Shown piece by piece: positions 1 through 9,131 of a DNA stretch of 64,000 nt. Under the pieces are notes generated by a model, which worked only from the letters and a program-made list of their open reading frames with translations, was not told the DNA's origin and searched no databases. Each line of letters begins with the position of its first letter. Within the stretch, counting starts at the first letter, position 1. This DNA comes from Sphingomonas sp. (GTDB lineage Bacteria; Pseudomonadota; Alphaproteobacteria; Sphingomonadales; Sphingomonadaceae), in assembly GCF_019749955.1 (NCBI RefSeq), contig NZ_JAIEPC010000008.1, positions 62,001 through 126,000 of the forward strand. The letters are read 5' to 3'. A program made the translations under genes and the position numbers.

Positions 1-12
1 CCGGATCCGCGC

Positions 13-597
13 ATGAGAGTCATGATCCTGGCCGTCGCGCTCGGCTTGCTGGCGGCTGCCTGGTATCTTGGCGGCGACTTGATGGGGCCGCGCAACCTGT
101 ACGGCATGCCGGTCGCCGTGGTGCATGAAAAGCTCGCGGCGATGGCGATTCCGACGAGCGAGGATGGCCCGCTCGGCGCGCATCCGGTGACCAAGACCGC
201 GGACAAGCCGCTCGCGATCAGCTGGGCCGGGGGGCCGCGTGGCGCGATCAATTGCAGTGCGCAGCTCGAAGCGGTGACCGATGCCAGCACGCGCGTTGCG
301 GTCAACTGCACCGCCGATGCCAGCGACAATCGCCCCGCGCTGGCGCTGGCGCGCATTGCGATGACCGAGCAGGTTGATTCGACGCTGCGCGGGCGCCCGT
401 ACAACAAACAGGCCGTGGCCATTGCTGCAAGCGCGGTTGCAGCGCTGGGCGCGGTGCCGTCACCAACCCGGGGGGGCGTACCAACGGCGCCGAGTGCCGA
501 AGCACCCGACGCGGCGCCGGTCGGCACATCGGATGCGGCGCCTTCCGGCCCACCGCCGCCGCCCGACCTTATCATCCCCGCGACCCCGGTCGGCTGA
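13..597 (+). CDS. Hypothetical membrane-anchored protein
   Basis: Unrecognised protein of 194 residues. The N-terminus holds a hydrophobic stretch (about residues 3-20) that should act as a signal anchor or uncleaved signal peptide. The middle contains two cysteines (in INCSA and VNCTA) that could form a disulfide in the periplasm. The last 45 residues are rich in Pro, Ala and Ser. The frame is open to the window edge, so a start further upstream cannot be excluded. The ATGA at the start fits a four-base overlap with an upstream gene ending at base 16. No domain is recognised and no function is proposed. Confidence 0.6.
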   Translation: MRVMILAVALGLLAAAWYLGGDLMGPRNLYGMPVAVVHEKLAAMAIPTSEDGPLGAHPVTKTADKPLAISWAGGPRGAINCSAQLEAVTDASTRVAVNCTADASDNRPALALARIAMTEQVDSTLRGRPYNKQAVAIAASAVAALGAVPSPTRGGVPTAPSAEAPDAAPVGTSDAAPSGPPPPPDLIIPATPVG

Positions 598-700
598 GCC
601 GTTCCGGCCTGCGCGTTCGCGATGCAAGCGCGCTTGCCTATATTGCGGTCGCGAAGGCATAAGCCGCGCTTCGATCATCTTTGCACGAAAGTCGTTTTCC

Positions 701-2701
701 ATGTCCGCGATGTTCCGAATCACGCTGCCCGACGGTTCCGTCCGTGAGGTAGCGCCGGGAACCACCCCCGCGGACATTGCTGCGGCGATCGGCCCCGGCC
801 TCGCCAAGGCGGCGATTGCCGCCCGCGTCGATGGCGAGCTACATGACATTGGTCGACCCTTTGAAGGGGACGCCGCGCTCGCGCTGATCACGTCGCGCGA
901 CGAAGCCGATGCGCTCGAAATGGCGCGGCATGATTATGCGCATGTGCTCGCCGAAGCGGTGCAGCAGCTGTTTCCCGGCACGCAGATCACCTTCGGGCCG
1001 TCGACCGATGACGGCTTTTACTACGACTTCGCGCCCAAGGACCGACCCTTCACCGAGGAAGACCTGCCCGCGATCGAAGAAGCGATGCGCGGCATCATCC
1101 GCGCCGACAAGCCGCTGCGCCGCGAAGTGTGGGACCGTGCGACGCTGATCAGCCGCTGGAAGCAGCAGGGTGAGACGTTCAAGGCCGAATGGGCGGCCGA
1201 GTTGCCGGGCGACGAGCCGCTGACGGTCTATTGGTCGGGCGACGACTGGCTCGACATGTGCCGCGGGCCGCATCTCGCCTCGACCGGCAAGCTCGATCCC
1301 GATGCGTTCAAGCTGACGCGCGTGAGCGGTGCTTATTGGCGCGGCGACCAGAACAACCCGCAGCTAAGCCGCATCTATGGCACCGGCTGGCTCAACAAGA
1401 AGCAGCTCGCCGAGCATCTCGTCCGGCTTGAAGAGGCGGCCAAGCGCGATCACCGGCGGATCGGGCAGGACATGGACCTGTTTCACTTGCAGAGCGAAGC
1501 CCAGGGCTCGGTCTTCTGGCATCCCAAGGGCTATGTCATTTATCGCGCGCTAGAGGATTATATGCGCCGCGCCATCCATGCGGCCGGATATCTTGAGATC
1601 AAGACGCCGCAGTTGATGGACGTTCGCCAATGGGAAACCTCCGGCCATTGGGGCAAATATGCCGAAAACATGTTTGCCGTGCCCGATATCGTGCCCGATG
1701 GAGAGGGTGGCGCCCCCGCCGTTGCCGCCGATGCCGACTGGATGGCGCTCAAGCCGATGAACTGCCCGGCGCATGTGCTGGTGTTCCGCCAGGGCATTAA
1801 ATCATATCGCGATCTGCCGCTGCGGTTTTATGAAAATGGCTGTTGCCACCGCAACGAAGCGCATGGCGCGCTGCACGGCATCATGCGCGTGCGCCAGTTT
1901 ACCCAGGACGACGCGCATATCTTTTGCCGCGAAGACCAGATTGTCGAGGAAGTGCGGTCCTTTTGCGCGCTGGCCGACCGCATCTACAAGGATTTTGGCT
2001 TCACCTATTCGATCAAGCTCGCGCTGCGTCCTGAAAAGCGTTTCGGCAGCGACGCCGATTGGGACAAGGCGGAAAATGAACTGCGCCATGCCGTTGTTCA
2101 GGCGGGGCTGGCGACGGCCGACCATGGCTGGGAAGAACTGCCCGGCGAAGGTGCCTTTTATGCGCCCAAACTTGAATGGCATCTGACCGACGCGATCGGC
2201 CGCACCTGGCAAGTGGGCACGATCCAGTCCGACCGCGTGCTGCCCGAGCGGCTCGACGCCAGCTATGTCGGCGAAGATGGCGCGCGCCACCGCCCGGTGA
2301 TGCTGCACCGCGCGATCTTCGGCGCCTATGAACGGTTCATCGGCATCCTGATCGAGGAATATGCCGGTAAATTCCCGCTGTGGCTGGCACCCGTGCAGGC
2401 GGTGGTGGCGACGATCGTGTCCGACGCCGATGATTATGCGCGCGAGGTGGCGGCGAAGCTGGCGGCGGCGGGCATCCGCGTCGAGACCGACCTGCGCAAC
2501 GAAAAGATCAACTATAAGGTGCGCGAGCATTCGCTGGCGAAGGTTCCCAATCTGATCGTCGTCGGCAAGCGCGAGGCCGAAGAAGGCACCGTCGCGCTGC
2601 GCCAATTGGGCAGCGAGCGGCAGCAGGTGATGGCGCTCGACGATCTGGTGGCGATGCTCGTGCGGGATGCGACGCCCCCGGATTTGTCCGTCAGCGTTTG
2701 A
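701..2701 (+). CDS. thrS: Threonine--tRNA ligase
   Basis: Charges tRNA-Thr with threonine in the cytoplasm. The 666-residue product is close to the usual 640-660. It opens with a TGS domain (MFRITLPDG...), followed by the second editing-type domain, the class II catalytic core and a C-terminal anticodon-binding domain. The zinc ligands of the active site are visible as C355 (MNCPAH), H406 (QDDAHIF) and H536 (LHRAIFG); their spacing matches the E. coli enzyme closely. The frame is open for 109 codons upstream, but the TGS homology starts at the ATG at 701, so this start was chosen (710 is the alternative). It lies upstream of infC, a common bacterial order, though rpmI and rplT do not follow here. 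Confidence 0.97.
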   Translation: MSAMFRITLPDGSVREVAPGTTPADIAAAIGPGLAKAAIAARVDGELHDIGRPFEGDAALALITSRDEADALEMARHDYAHVLAEAVQQLFPGTQITFGPSTDDGFYYDFAPKDRPFTEEDLPAIEEAMRGIIRADKPLRREVWDRATLISRWKQQGETFKAEWAAELPGDEPLTVYWSGDDWLDMCRGPHLASTGKLDPDAFKLTRVSGAYWRGDQNNPQLSRIYGTGWLNKKQLAEHLVRLEEAAKRDHRRIGQDMDLFHLQSEAQGSVFWHPKGYVIYRALEDYMRRAIHAAGYLEIKTPQLMDVRQWETSGHWGKYAENMFAVPDIVPDGEGGAPAVAADADWMALKPMNCPAHVLVFRQGIKSYRDLPLRFYENGCCHRNEAHGALHGIMRVRQFTQDDAHIFCREDQIVEEVRSFCALADRIYKDFGFTYSIKLALRPEKRFGSDADWDKAENELRHAVVQAGLATADHGWEELPGEGAFYAPKLEWHLTDAIGRTWQVGTIQSDRVLPERLDASYVGEDGARHRPVMLHRAIFGAYERFIGILIEEYAGKFPLWLAPVQAVVATIVSDADDYAREVAAKLAAAGIRVETDLRNEKINYKVREHSLAKVPNLIVVGKREAEEGTVALRQLGSERQQVMALDDLVAMLVRDATPPDLSVSV

Positions 2702-2915
2702 GGATCAGCCAACCGCTGAGCAATTCGTAACGGCCCGGTAGCAGCCTCGCCTTGTCGATCGTGCCGTGCCAGCGCACAGCGTCGCCCCGACATAGCGCGA
2801 GGCAGTCGCTAGCGGACAAGGGAAAGGGCGCGCCCTCGGGCCAGCCCTCCAGACCGAATTCTGAAGCTGGCAAGATCGACCCGTCATCCACCACGCGACC
2901 TTTCGCTCCGACCAC
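2691..2915 (-). CDS. Small hypothetical protein, doubtful
   Basis: A 74-residue reading frame with a GTG start. It is convergent with thrS, overlapping its last 11 bases, and divergent from infC. It has no signal peptide or recognised motif. It fills the only gap between thrS and infC, its composition looks protein-like, and AT-rich DNA lies just upstream at 2915-2940. That AT-rich stretch could equally belong to the infC promoter. It may be a real small gene or a chance frame. Confidence 0.3.
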   Translation of the reverse strand: MVGAKGRVVDDGSILPASEFGLEGWPEGAPFPLSASDCLALCRGDAVRWHGTIDKARLLPGRYELLSGWLILKR

Positions 2916-2946
2916 AAATCCGCTATATCATAATATTCGAAACCAC

Positions 2947-2962
2947 AGGAGCCTACCCTATC
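2947..2962 (+). promoter_or_regulatory. Shine-Dalgarno and AUC start codon of infC
   Basis: An AGGAG at 2947-2951 lies eight bases before an ATC at 2960-2962, which is in frame with infC. The first in-frame ATG at 2972 would be 20 bases from the same site, far too distant. Rare AUU/AUC-type starts are a known hallmark of infC, because IF-3 discriminates against them and thereby represses its own translation. The site therefore suggests autoregulation. Confidence 0.65.
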
Positions 2963-3505
2963 CGTCCTCCCATGACCCGGCGCCCGCTCGCGCCCCCGCC
3001 GATCAACGGTCCGCGGTTCAACGAATTCATTGTGTCGCCAAAAGTTCGCGTAATCGATCAGGACGGCGAGAATCTGGGCGTGATGTACACGCGCGAAGCG
3101 ATGGAACAGGCGAATGCCGTTGGGCTCGACCTGGTCGAAGTGTCGCCCAACGCCGATCCGCCGGTCGCCAAATTCCTCGATGTCGGCAAGTTCAAATACG
3201 AGGCCCAGAAAAAGGCCAATGCCGCGCGTAAATCGCAGAAGACGCAGGAGATCAAAGAGATCAAGATGCGTCCGAACATCGACGATCATGATTACGACAC
3301 CAAGATGAAAAAGGTGGCCGAATTCATCGGTGAGGGCGACAAGGTCAAGATCACGCTGCGCTTTCGCGGTCGTGAGTTGAGCCACGGCCAGCTCGGCATG
3401 GCGCTGCTCCAGCGCGTGCAGGCGGACATCGCCGAACATGCCAAGGTTGAGGCTTATCCACGGATGGAGGGGCGCCAGATGTTGATGGTGCTTGCCCCGA
3501 AATAG
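2960..3505 (+). CDS. infC: Translation initiation factor IF-3
   Basis: IF-3 binds the 30S subunit, prevents premature joining of 50S and proofreads start-codon and initiator-tRNA choice. The N-terminal domain ([17 protein letters not shown]...), the lysine-rich linker helix (about residues 80-100) and the C-terminal domain with the conserved RFRGRE motif are all present. From the proposed AUC start the protein has 181 residues; from the first ATG (2972) it has 177. The AUC start is preferred because the only good ribosome-binding site is eight bases before it. It follows thrS on the same strand after about 260 bases. Confidence 0.95.
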   Translation: MRPPMTRRPLAPPPINGPRFNEFIVSPKVRVIDQDGENLGVMYTREAMEQANAVGLDLVEVSPNADPPVAKFLDVGKFKYEAQKKANAARKSQKTQEIKEIKMRPNIDDHDYDTKMKKVAEFIGEGDKVKITLRFRGRELSHGQLGMALLQRVQADIAEHAKVEAYPRMEGRQMLMVLAPK

Positions 3506-3587
3506 GCCGTTCCACACCAAAGGCCGAGCGCAGGTTACCATATCGCATGTTGACGTCGGCGCGGTCGCGCCGCACGCAGGGTTGGTT

Positions 3588-4961
3588 ATGCGTAAAATCG
3601 TTCTAACCACGATCGGGACGCGGGGGGATTTGCATCCCTTCATCGCGATTGCCTTGGCGCTGAAGGCGCGCGGATTCCATCCGGTGATGGCGGTCGGCCA
3701 GGATCACCTCGCTGAGTGCCGCGCGGCCGGACTCGATGCCGAGCCCGTGCTGCCGGCGTTCGACGAGATTCGCCAGCGCATGGGGCTCAACGAAGCCGAG
3801 GCGGTGCGCCAGATCATGGACGATCAGCGCGAGATGCTCGACCAGGTGCTGCTGCCGTCGCTCGCCTCATCGACACGGGCACTGAGTGACGTGGCCGAGG
3901 GGGCTTGCGCGATCGTCGCGTCAATCTTCGCATTGGCCGCACCGATCGTGTGCGAAAAGGCAGACATTCCGCTGATTTCGATCGTGCTCCAGCCGATGGC
4001 GATGCTGTCGGCGATTGATCCTCCCAAGACGCCCGATTTCTGGATGATGAAGCAGCCGCCGGTCGGTCGGATCGGTCGGCTGTGGAACCGCAGCGTCTAT
4101 GCAACAATGCGTCAGGTCGTCGATGTGCTCTATCGCCGCGAGGTGAACCGGGTGCGAGTCGCCAGCGGCGTGAAGCCGCAGCGCGCGCGCCGGTTGCTGG
4201 AGCCGCAAAGCCAAGCGCTGCTCGCGCTCGGTACCTATTCCGAACAGCTCGGCGCGCTGCCTGCCGATGCGCCCGCCAAGACGCGGATCGTCGGCTTCCC
4301 GCTGTTCGACGGCAATGCCTTACCCGGTGAAGGGCTCGATCCGGAGCTTGAGGCTTTTCTGGCGGTCGGTGCGCCGCCGGTGGTGTTCACGCTCGGCACC
4401 TTTGCCGTGCACGGCGCGGGTTCCTTCTACGACGAAGCCGCCGAAGTCGTGCGTCGTCTCGGCTGCCGCGCGGTGATGCTGACCGGGCGCCCGACCGACA
4501 GCCGGGGCGACGCGCAGATCCACTGGTGCCCCTATGCCCGACATTCGGTGCTGTTCCCGCAAGCGGCGGCGATCGTCCACCACGGTGGCGTCGGCACGAC
4601 GGGTCAGGCCATGCGGGCGGGCAAGCCGCAGTTGGTGGTGCCGCACATGGGTGACCAGTTCGATCATGGCAACCGAATCGCGCGGCGCGGGCTCGGCTTC
4701 GCGATCGGCGGCAACCGCTTCACGGCTGACCGCGCGACGCCTTTGCTTGAGCGGCTGATGCGTGACGAACGCTTTGCGGCGCGGGCGCGCACGGTCGCCG
4801 CGAGCATTGCTGCAGAAACCGGCGCTGAGGCGGCGGCAACGGCGATTGCGGAGGCGCTGCGCGCGCACGACAGCCTCCACGTGGCGTCACGCGATGCGGT
4901 CGAGCCGATCGCGATCCTGCCTTATCCCCGCATTGAACCACTGGCGGCGGCAGCGTCGTAG
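3588..4961 (+). CDS. UGT/GT28-like glycosyltransferase
   Basis: A 457-residue GT-B-fold glycosyltransferase resembling sterol, macrolide and flavonoid glucosyltransferases of the MurG/UGT superfamily. The N-terminal acceptor domain begins with TTIGTRGDLHPFIAIA, typical of GT28-like N domains. The C-terminal donor domain carries the nucleotide-sugar signature HHGGVGTT (around residue 331) followed by PHMGDQFDHGNRI. These enzymes usually transfer hexose from UDP-sugar to a lipid or small hydrophobic aglycone; the acceptor cannot be told here. The start at 3588 is chosen because homology begins there and a CAGGG lies just upstream. It stands alone, followed by a palindromic repeat. Confidence 0.85.
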   Translation: MRKIVLTTIGTRGDLHPFIAIALALKARGFHPVMAVGQDHLAECRAAGLDAEPVLPAFDEIRQRMGLNEAEAVRQIMDDQREMLDQVLLPSLASSTRALSDVAEGACAIVASIFALAAPIVCEKADIPLISIVLQPMAMLSAIDPPKTPDFWMMKQPPVGRIGRLWNRSVYATMRQVVDVLYRREVNRVRVASGVKPQRARRLLEPQSQALLALGTYSEQLGALPADAPAKTRIVGFPLFDGNALPGEGLDPELEAFLAVGAPPVVFTLGTFAVHGAGSFYDEAAEVVRRLGCRAVMLTGRPTDSRGDAQIHWCPYARHSVLFPQAAAIVHHGGVGTTGQAMRAGKPQLVVPHMGDQFDHGNRIARRGLGFAIGGNRFTADRATPLLERLMRDERFAARARTVAASIAAETGAEAAATAIAEALRAHDSLHVASRDAVEPIAILPYPRIEPLAAAAS

Positions 4962-4995
4962 CGCTGAATTGGATTGAGCTTAGTCAGCCCCTGCC

Positions 4996-5097
4996 CCGTT
5001 GGTGGCGAGCGAAGTCGAAACACCCGGTGCACCGCTTGTGGCCTGTTTCTCGATGTCTCGACCCCGCTCGACAGAGCCTTCGCTCGAAACGAACGGG
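4996..5097. repeat. Intergenic palindromic repeat, family A copy 1 (divergent)
   Basis: Imperfect inverted repeat whose ends resemble CCGTTsG...CGAACGGG. Its arms carry the GCGAGCGAAGTCGA and CTTCGCTCGAAACGAACGGG motifs shared with the copies at 19871, 24295 and 33316. This is the most divergent copy and has a longer centre. It fills the gap between the convergent glycosyltransferase and VOC genes and could also act in RNA 3'-end formation. Confidence 0.65.
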
Positions 5098-5126
5098 TTG
5101 ATTTAAGGTCGTTAAACCCAAGCCGC

Positions 5127-5510
5127 TCAAGCTGCCGGCAGTTCCCATAGCTCGATCTGGTTGCCTTCCGGATCATGGAGGCGCGCGAACTTGCCGGCTT
5201 CGGGCGAATTCCATTCGTCACGCGTCTCGACGGCAATGTCGGCGGCGATCAATGTTGCGATCATCGACGGCAAATCAGCAACGCGCAGGTTGATCATGAA
5301 CTGCTTGTCAGCCGGAAAATAATCGGTGTCGGCCTTGAACGGCGCGAACACTACCGGCCCGCCTTGCGTTTTCCACGACCATTCGTCGATCGGGCCGGTA
5401 TCCTCAGCGGCACACCCCGCGCCGATGCCCAGATGCTCGCGATACCAAGCCGACAAAGCATCGGTGTCCCTCGCGCGGAAAAACAGCCCGCCAATCCCCA
5501 ATACGCCCAT
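5127..5510 (-). CDS. VOC-superfamily (glyoxalase/bleomycin-resistance-like) protein
   Basis: A 127-residue single VOC module. It has the N-terminal GLFFRARDTDALSAWY strand-helix and the C-terminal FARLHDPEGNQIELWE strand that carries the metal-ligand glutamate typical of the fold. Members bind a divalent metal and act as glyoxalases, dioxygenases or drug-binding proteins; which one applies here cannot be deduced. It is the last gene of a minus-strand run glnD - GST-like - VOC, 39 bases after the GST gene, which hints at a role in detoxifying small electrophiles. Confidence 0.85.
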   Translation of the reverse strand: MGVLGIGGLFFRARDTDALSAWYREHLGIGAGCAAEDTGPIDEWSWKTQGGPVVFAPFKADTDYFPADKQFMINLRVADLPSMIATLIAADIAVETRDEWNSPEAGKFARLHDPEGNQIELWELPAA

Positions 5511-5549
5511 GTTCGCCTCCGCCCAACAAGCCTGACGATAAACCGCGTG

Positions 5550-6269
5550 TTATTGTCCGGCAATCCCCCGGCCAAAGCGCGCTTCCATCCGAAGCGTATG
5601 CGCAACCAGCCGGGGAAAGCGGCGCAGCGTCGTTGCGAGCGACGTCTCCAGATCGGCGAAATGGATCGCGGCCAGCATGCCATATGCCGCAGCGTCGATG
5701 CTGCGCGGCACATCGCCCAGCATGAAGCGCTTGTCGTCCAGGATTTGGTCAAGCGCCCGAAGGTTATCCTCGGCCTTCTGGTGACGCTCGGCAGCCGAAT
5801 AGCGCCCGAACCCCTGCAGACGAATGCGCCGACGCACCCCCCGACGAAACATCATGCCCACCAACAGCCGAAGCGGCATCGGCCAAGGCCCTAGAAAATT
5901 GTCGCGGACACGTGGCCACACCGAATCGTCGTTCCATCGGCTGTCGATCAGCATGAAGAACATGTGTTCGTCGATCATCCGTTGCGCGGCGCGGGTTAAG
6001 CCGCGTTCGGCATCGCTCAGCCCGGCGTCGACATCAATTCCATGACGCGCGCTCAGCGTCGCGATGATCACCTCGCTGTCATCGATCCAGCTGCCGTCAT
6101 CGAACCGAACAAAGGGAACGCGGCGGCGGGGTGCGCGCGACGCAAGATTGCTGGCAACGCGTTCAAAATCCAGGCCCGCCATTTGCAGCCAAACATCGAC
6201 CTTGAGGCAAAGGTTGCTGGGCTGCATGTCGCCCCACGCAGCCTTGAAAATATGCAGTTTCATGGTCAT
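5550..6269 (-). CDS. Glutathione S-transferase family protein (metaxin/Fax-like)
   Basis: A 239-residue protein with an N-terminal thioredoxin fold (LHIFKAAW... then the cis-proline segment RRVPFVRFDDGSWIDDSEVII) and an all-helical C-terminal domain. The order resembles the GST_N/GST_C pairs of the metaxin and Fax-like subfamily rather than classical cytosolic GSTs. The start at 6269 (MTMKLH) is chosen because AAGGAAG lies six bases upstream; an open frame continues to 6308. It begins 20 bases after the glnD stop and is probably cotranscribed with it. Its substrate is unknown. Confidence 0.85.
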   Translation of the reverse strand: MTMKLHIFKAAWGDMQPSNLCLKVDVWLQMAGLDFERVASNLASRAPRRRVPFVRFDDGSWIDDSEVIIATLSARHGIDVDAGLSDAERGLTRAAQRMIDEHMFFMLIDSRWNDDSVWPRVRDNFLGPWPMPLRLLVGMMFRRGVRRRIRLQGFGRYSAAERHQKAEDNLRALDQILDDKRFMLGDVPRSIDAAAYGMLAAIHFADLETSLATTLRRFPRLVAHTLRMEARFGRGIAGQ

Positions 6270-6289
6270 TGGGTGCTTCCTTGTCGTCG

Positions 6290-9112
6290 CTAGGCAGCCT
6301 GTGCCCATTCCGCGTCATTCGCCGCCGCGCCCAGCAGGCGCCGCTCGATCGCGCGCAGCCGCTGGCCGCTGCTGATCTTCTCGCCGAGCAGATCGGTGAG
6401 GTAAAAGGTGTCGACCGCGCGCTCGCCATAGGTGGCGACATGCGCCGAGTGGATCGTCACCTTCGACTGGAACAGCGCCTGCGCCAGCCGATTGAGTAGT
6501 GCCGGGCCATCGCGCGCGTTTACCTCGATCACCGTGAAACGGTTCGATGCATTATTGTCGATCAGCACGACGGGGGCGATTGTGAAGGCTTCGGCGCGGG
6601 TGCGCGGCAGCGGCTTGGCCTTGAGCCGCTCGGCGAGGCGATTGCGGTTGGCGAGCGCATCCTCGATCGTCGCCTTTAGCCGGGCAAGCTGTTCGGGTCG
6701 GTCGAACGGTCGCCCAAACGGGTCCTGAACGAGGAAATTGTCGAGCGCCATCCCGTCGCGCGTGGTGTGGATGCGCGCGTCGATGATATTGCCGCCAGCC
6801 AGGTGAATCGCGCCCGCTGCACGGTAGAACAGCCCCGGATGGTCGGCGGCGTAAAGCGTGACGAGCGTCGCGCCGCGATCGGGATAGACTTTCGCCTCGA
6901 TCGACAATTCAGCCTCGCCGGCGGTGGCGATCAGCCGCGCGTTGCTCGCCAGCACATCGTCGGGCTCGGCGATCCAATAGGCTTCGGGCAGGCGCGCGAC
7001 AAACCTGCTGAACGCCGTGCTGCTCCAGCCGAGCATCGCCGCCAGCGCTTCCTGCTTTGCCGCGATGCGCTCACCGCGTCCTTTTTGCTTATGGCCCAGC
7101 CGCAGCAATTCCTCGGCGAGCTCGTAGAGTTCGGACAGCAACTGGCGCTTCCAGCTATTCCACACGCCGGGGCCAACCGCGCGAATGTCGACCACGGTCA
7201 GCGCGAGCAACAGCCGCAACCGCTCGGGGCTTTGCACGGCTTCGGCGAAATCGATGATCGTCTTGTAATCGGCCAGGTCGCGCTTGAACGCGGTCGCTGA
7301 CATCAGCAAATGCCAGCGCACCAGCCACGATACCGTCTCGGTCTCGGCCTTTGACAGCCCGAGCCGGGGGCAGAGTTTGAGCGCGACATCGGCGCCGAGC
7401 ACCGAATGGTCGCCGCCGCGCCCCTTGGCGATGTCATGGAGCAACACCGCGACATAGAGCACGCGCCGCGACACGATGTTGCGCATGATATTGGCCGCGA
7501 GCGGGTGATCCTCTTCAAGCTCGCCGCGCTCGATCCGCGCGAGTAGACCGATGGCGCGGATCGAATGCTCGTCGACGGTATAGTGGTGATACATGTCGAA
7601 CTGCATCTGTGCGACGACGCGGCCAAAATCGGGCACGAACCGGCCGAATACGCCGGCCTCGTTCATCCAGCGCAGCACGGTTTCGGGGTCACGCCGCGAC
7701 GTAAGTACGTCGAGGAACAGCGCGTTGGCGCGCGGATCATCGCGCACATCATCGGCGAGCTTGGCATCGCGGGCGGCGGCGCGCATCGTCAACGGGTGAA
7801 TTTCGAGGCCGTGCTTGTCGGCCAGCGCGAACAGTTCGATCAGCCGAACCGGATCCTTGGCGAAGAAATCGTCCGATGGCAGCGACAGCCGCCCACGATC
7901 AAGGTTGAAACCATTGAGCTTGCGCGGTCGCCGCATCAGCATCGGCAGCCCGAACCGCCGACCACGCGACGCGAAGGCATCATCAAGGTGCGACAGAAAC
8001 ACGCCGGTCAGGTCGCCGACGATTTTTGCTTGCAGGAAATAATGCCGCATGAACCGCTCGACCCGCGACGCGCCGGGGCGGTCGGCATAGCGCATCCGCT
8101 CGGCGATCTCGCGCTGGACGTCAAAGGTCAGCCGGTCTTCGGCGCGGCCGGTGATGCAGTGGAGGTGGCAGCGCACCGCCCAGAGGAAATTCTCGGCGCG
8201 GTGGAACTGGCGATATTCGGCCGCTGTCAACAATCCGGCTTCGACAAGGCCCGCGGCGCTGTCGACATTGTGGACATATTTGCCGATCCAGAACAAGGTG
8301 TGGAGGTCGCGTAACCCTCCTTTGCCTTCCTTGACATTGGGTTCGACGACATAGCGGCTGTCGCCCATTTTCTTGTGGCGTTCGTTGCGTTCGGCGAGCT
8401 TGTCGGCGATGTAGGCGCGCGCGCTGCCGGCCTGGACTTCGGCGCGGAACCGGCGCGACGCTTCGTCGTAGAGCATCGTGTCGCCCCAGACGTAGCGCGA
8501 TTCGAGCAATGCGGTGCGGATCGTCACATCGGCTTTGGCCTGGCGCACCATTTCATCAAGCGAGCGCGCGCTGTGGCCGACCTTCAGCCCCAGATCCCAC
8601 AGCGCATAGAGCATCGATTCAATGACCTGCTCGGTCCAGGCGGTCTGCTTCCACGGCGTCAGGAACGCGATGTCGACGTCCGAATGCGGCGCCATTTCGC
8701 CACGGCCATAGCCGCCGACCGCCATCAGCACGAGCCGCTCGGCAGTGGTTGGGCTGGCGCGCGGATAGAGCCGCTCGGTCGCGAAATCATAGAGCAGCCG
8801 CAGGATCTGGTCGATCAGAAAGGCCTGCGCCGCCGCCGCCTCCAGCCCGCGCGAGGGGGCTGCCACCAGCCGCTCGGCGATTTCGGCGCGCCCCAGCGTC
8901 AGCGCGACCTTGAGCATGATTGTTGCCGCCATGCGGAGCTGGACGGGATCATCGCCTTCGATCGCGGCAAGCCGATCGGCCAGCGCGCGGCGGTCGATAA
9001 TGGCGCGGCGGTGCGGCAAGCCAGCGAAGCGAGTGCTCATCCCCAAGATATAGGCGGTCAAGCGCGCGCCGTCACCCGATGCTTGGGGTATCGTTACCGG
9101 TTCATTTACCAT
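6290..9112 (-). CDS. glnD: [Protein-PII] uridylyltransferase / uridylyl-removing enzyme
   Basis: Bifunctional nitrogen sensor that uridylylates PII (GlnB/GlnK) when glutamine is low and removes the UMP when it is high. Domains in order: nucleotidyltransferase with [19 protein letters not shown] (catalytic G-G...DxD), a helical GlnD region, an HD domain ([14 protein letters not shown]) for the removing activity, and two C-terminal ACT domains that bind glutamine. The 940-residue length fits the family. The start is uncertain: 9112 is the longest, but 9040 (MSTRFAG) puts the conserved RRAIIDRR segment at the usual distance from the N-terminus and leaves more room for promoters. It is divergent from the chemoreceptor gene. 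Confidence 0.95.
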   Translation of the reverse strand: MVNEPVTIPQASGDGARLTAYILGMSTRFAGLPHRRAIIDRRALADRLAAIEGDDPVQLRMAATIMLKVALTLGRAEIAERLVAAPSRGLEAAAAQAFLIDQILRLLYDFATERLYPRASPTTAERLVLMAVGGYGRGEMAPHSDVDIAFLTPWKQTAWTEQVIESMLYALWDLGLKVGHSARSLDEMVRQAKADVTIRTALLESRYVWGDTMLYDEASRRFRAEVQAGSARAYIADKLAERNERHKKMGDSRYVVEPNVKEGKGGLRDLHTLFWIGKYVHNVDSAAGLVEAGLLTAAEYRQFHRAENFLWAVRCHLHCITGRAEDRLTFDVQREIAERMRYADRPGASRVERFMRHYFLQAKIVGDLTGVFLSHLDDAFASRGRRFGLPMLMRRPRKLNGFNLDRGRLSLPSDDFFAKDPVRLIELFALADKHGLEIHPLTMRAAARDAKLADDVRDDPRANALFLDVLTSRRDPETVLRWMNEAGVFGRFVPDFGRVVAQMQFDMYHHYTVDEHSIRAIGLLARIERGELEEDHPLAANIMRNIVSRRVLYVAVLLHDIAKGRGGDHSVLGADVALKLCPRLGLSKAETETVSWLVRWHLLMSATAFKRDLADYKTIIDFAEAVQSPERLRLLLALTVVDIRAVGPGVWNSWKRQLLSELYELAEELLRLGHKQKGRGERIAAKQEALAAMLGWSSTAFSRFVARLPEAYWIAEPDDVLASNARLIATAGEAELSIEAKVYPDRGATLVTLYAADHPGLFYRAAGAIHLAGGNIIDARIHTTRDGMALDNFLVQDPFGRPFDRPEQLARLKATIEDALANRNRLAERLKAKPLPRTRAEAFTIAPVVLIDNNASNRFTVIEVNARDGPALLNRLAQALFQSKVTIHSAHVATYGERAVDTFYLTDLLGEKISSGQRLRAIERRLLGAAANDAEWAQAA

Positions 9113-9131
9113 TCTGCCGCTACGTCAGCCA

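Noticed and set aside
374-700. 109-codon N-terminal extension of ThrS
   Set aside because: The extension is Arg-rich without similarity and overlaps the upstream gene; TGS homology begins at 701.
3506-3587. Search for rpmI/rplT after infC
   Set aside because: The usual thrS-infC-rpmI-rplT order is broken; a glycosyltransferase follows and no L35/L20 frame is present.
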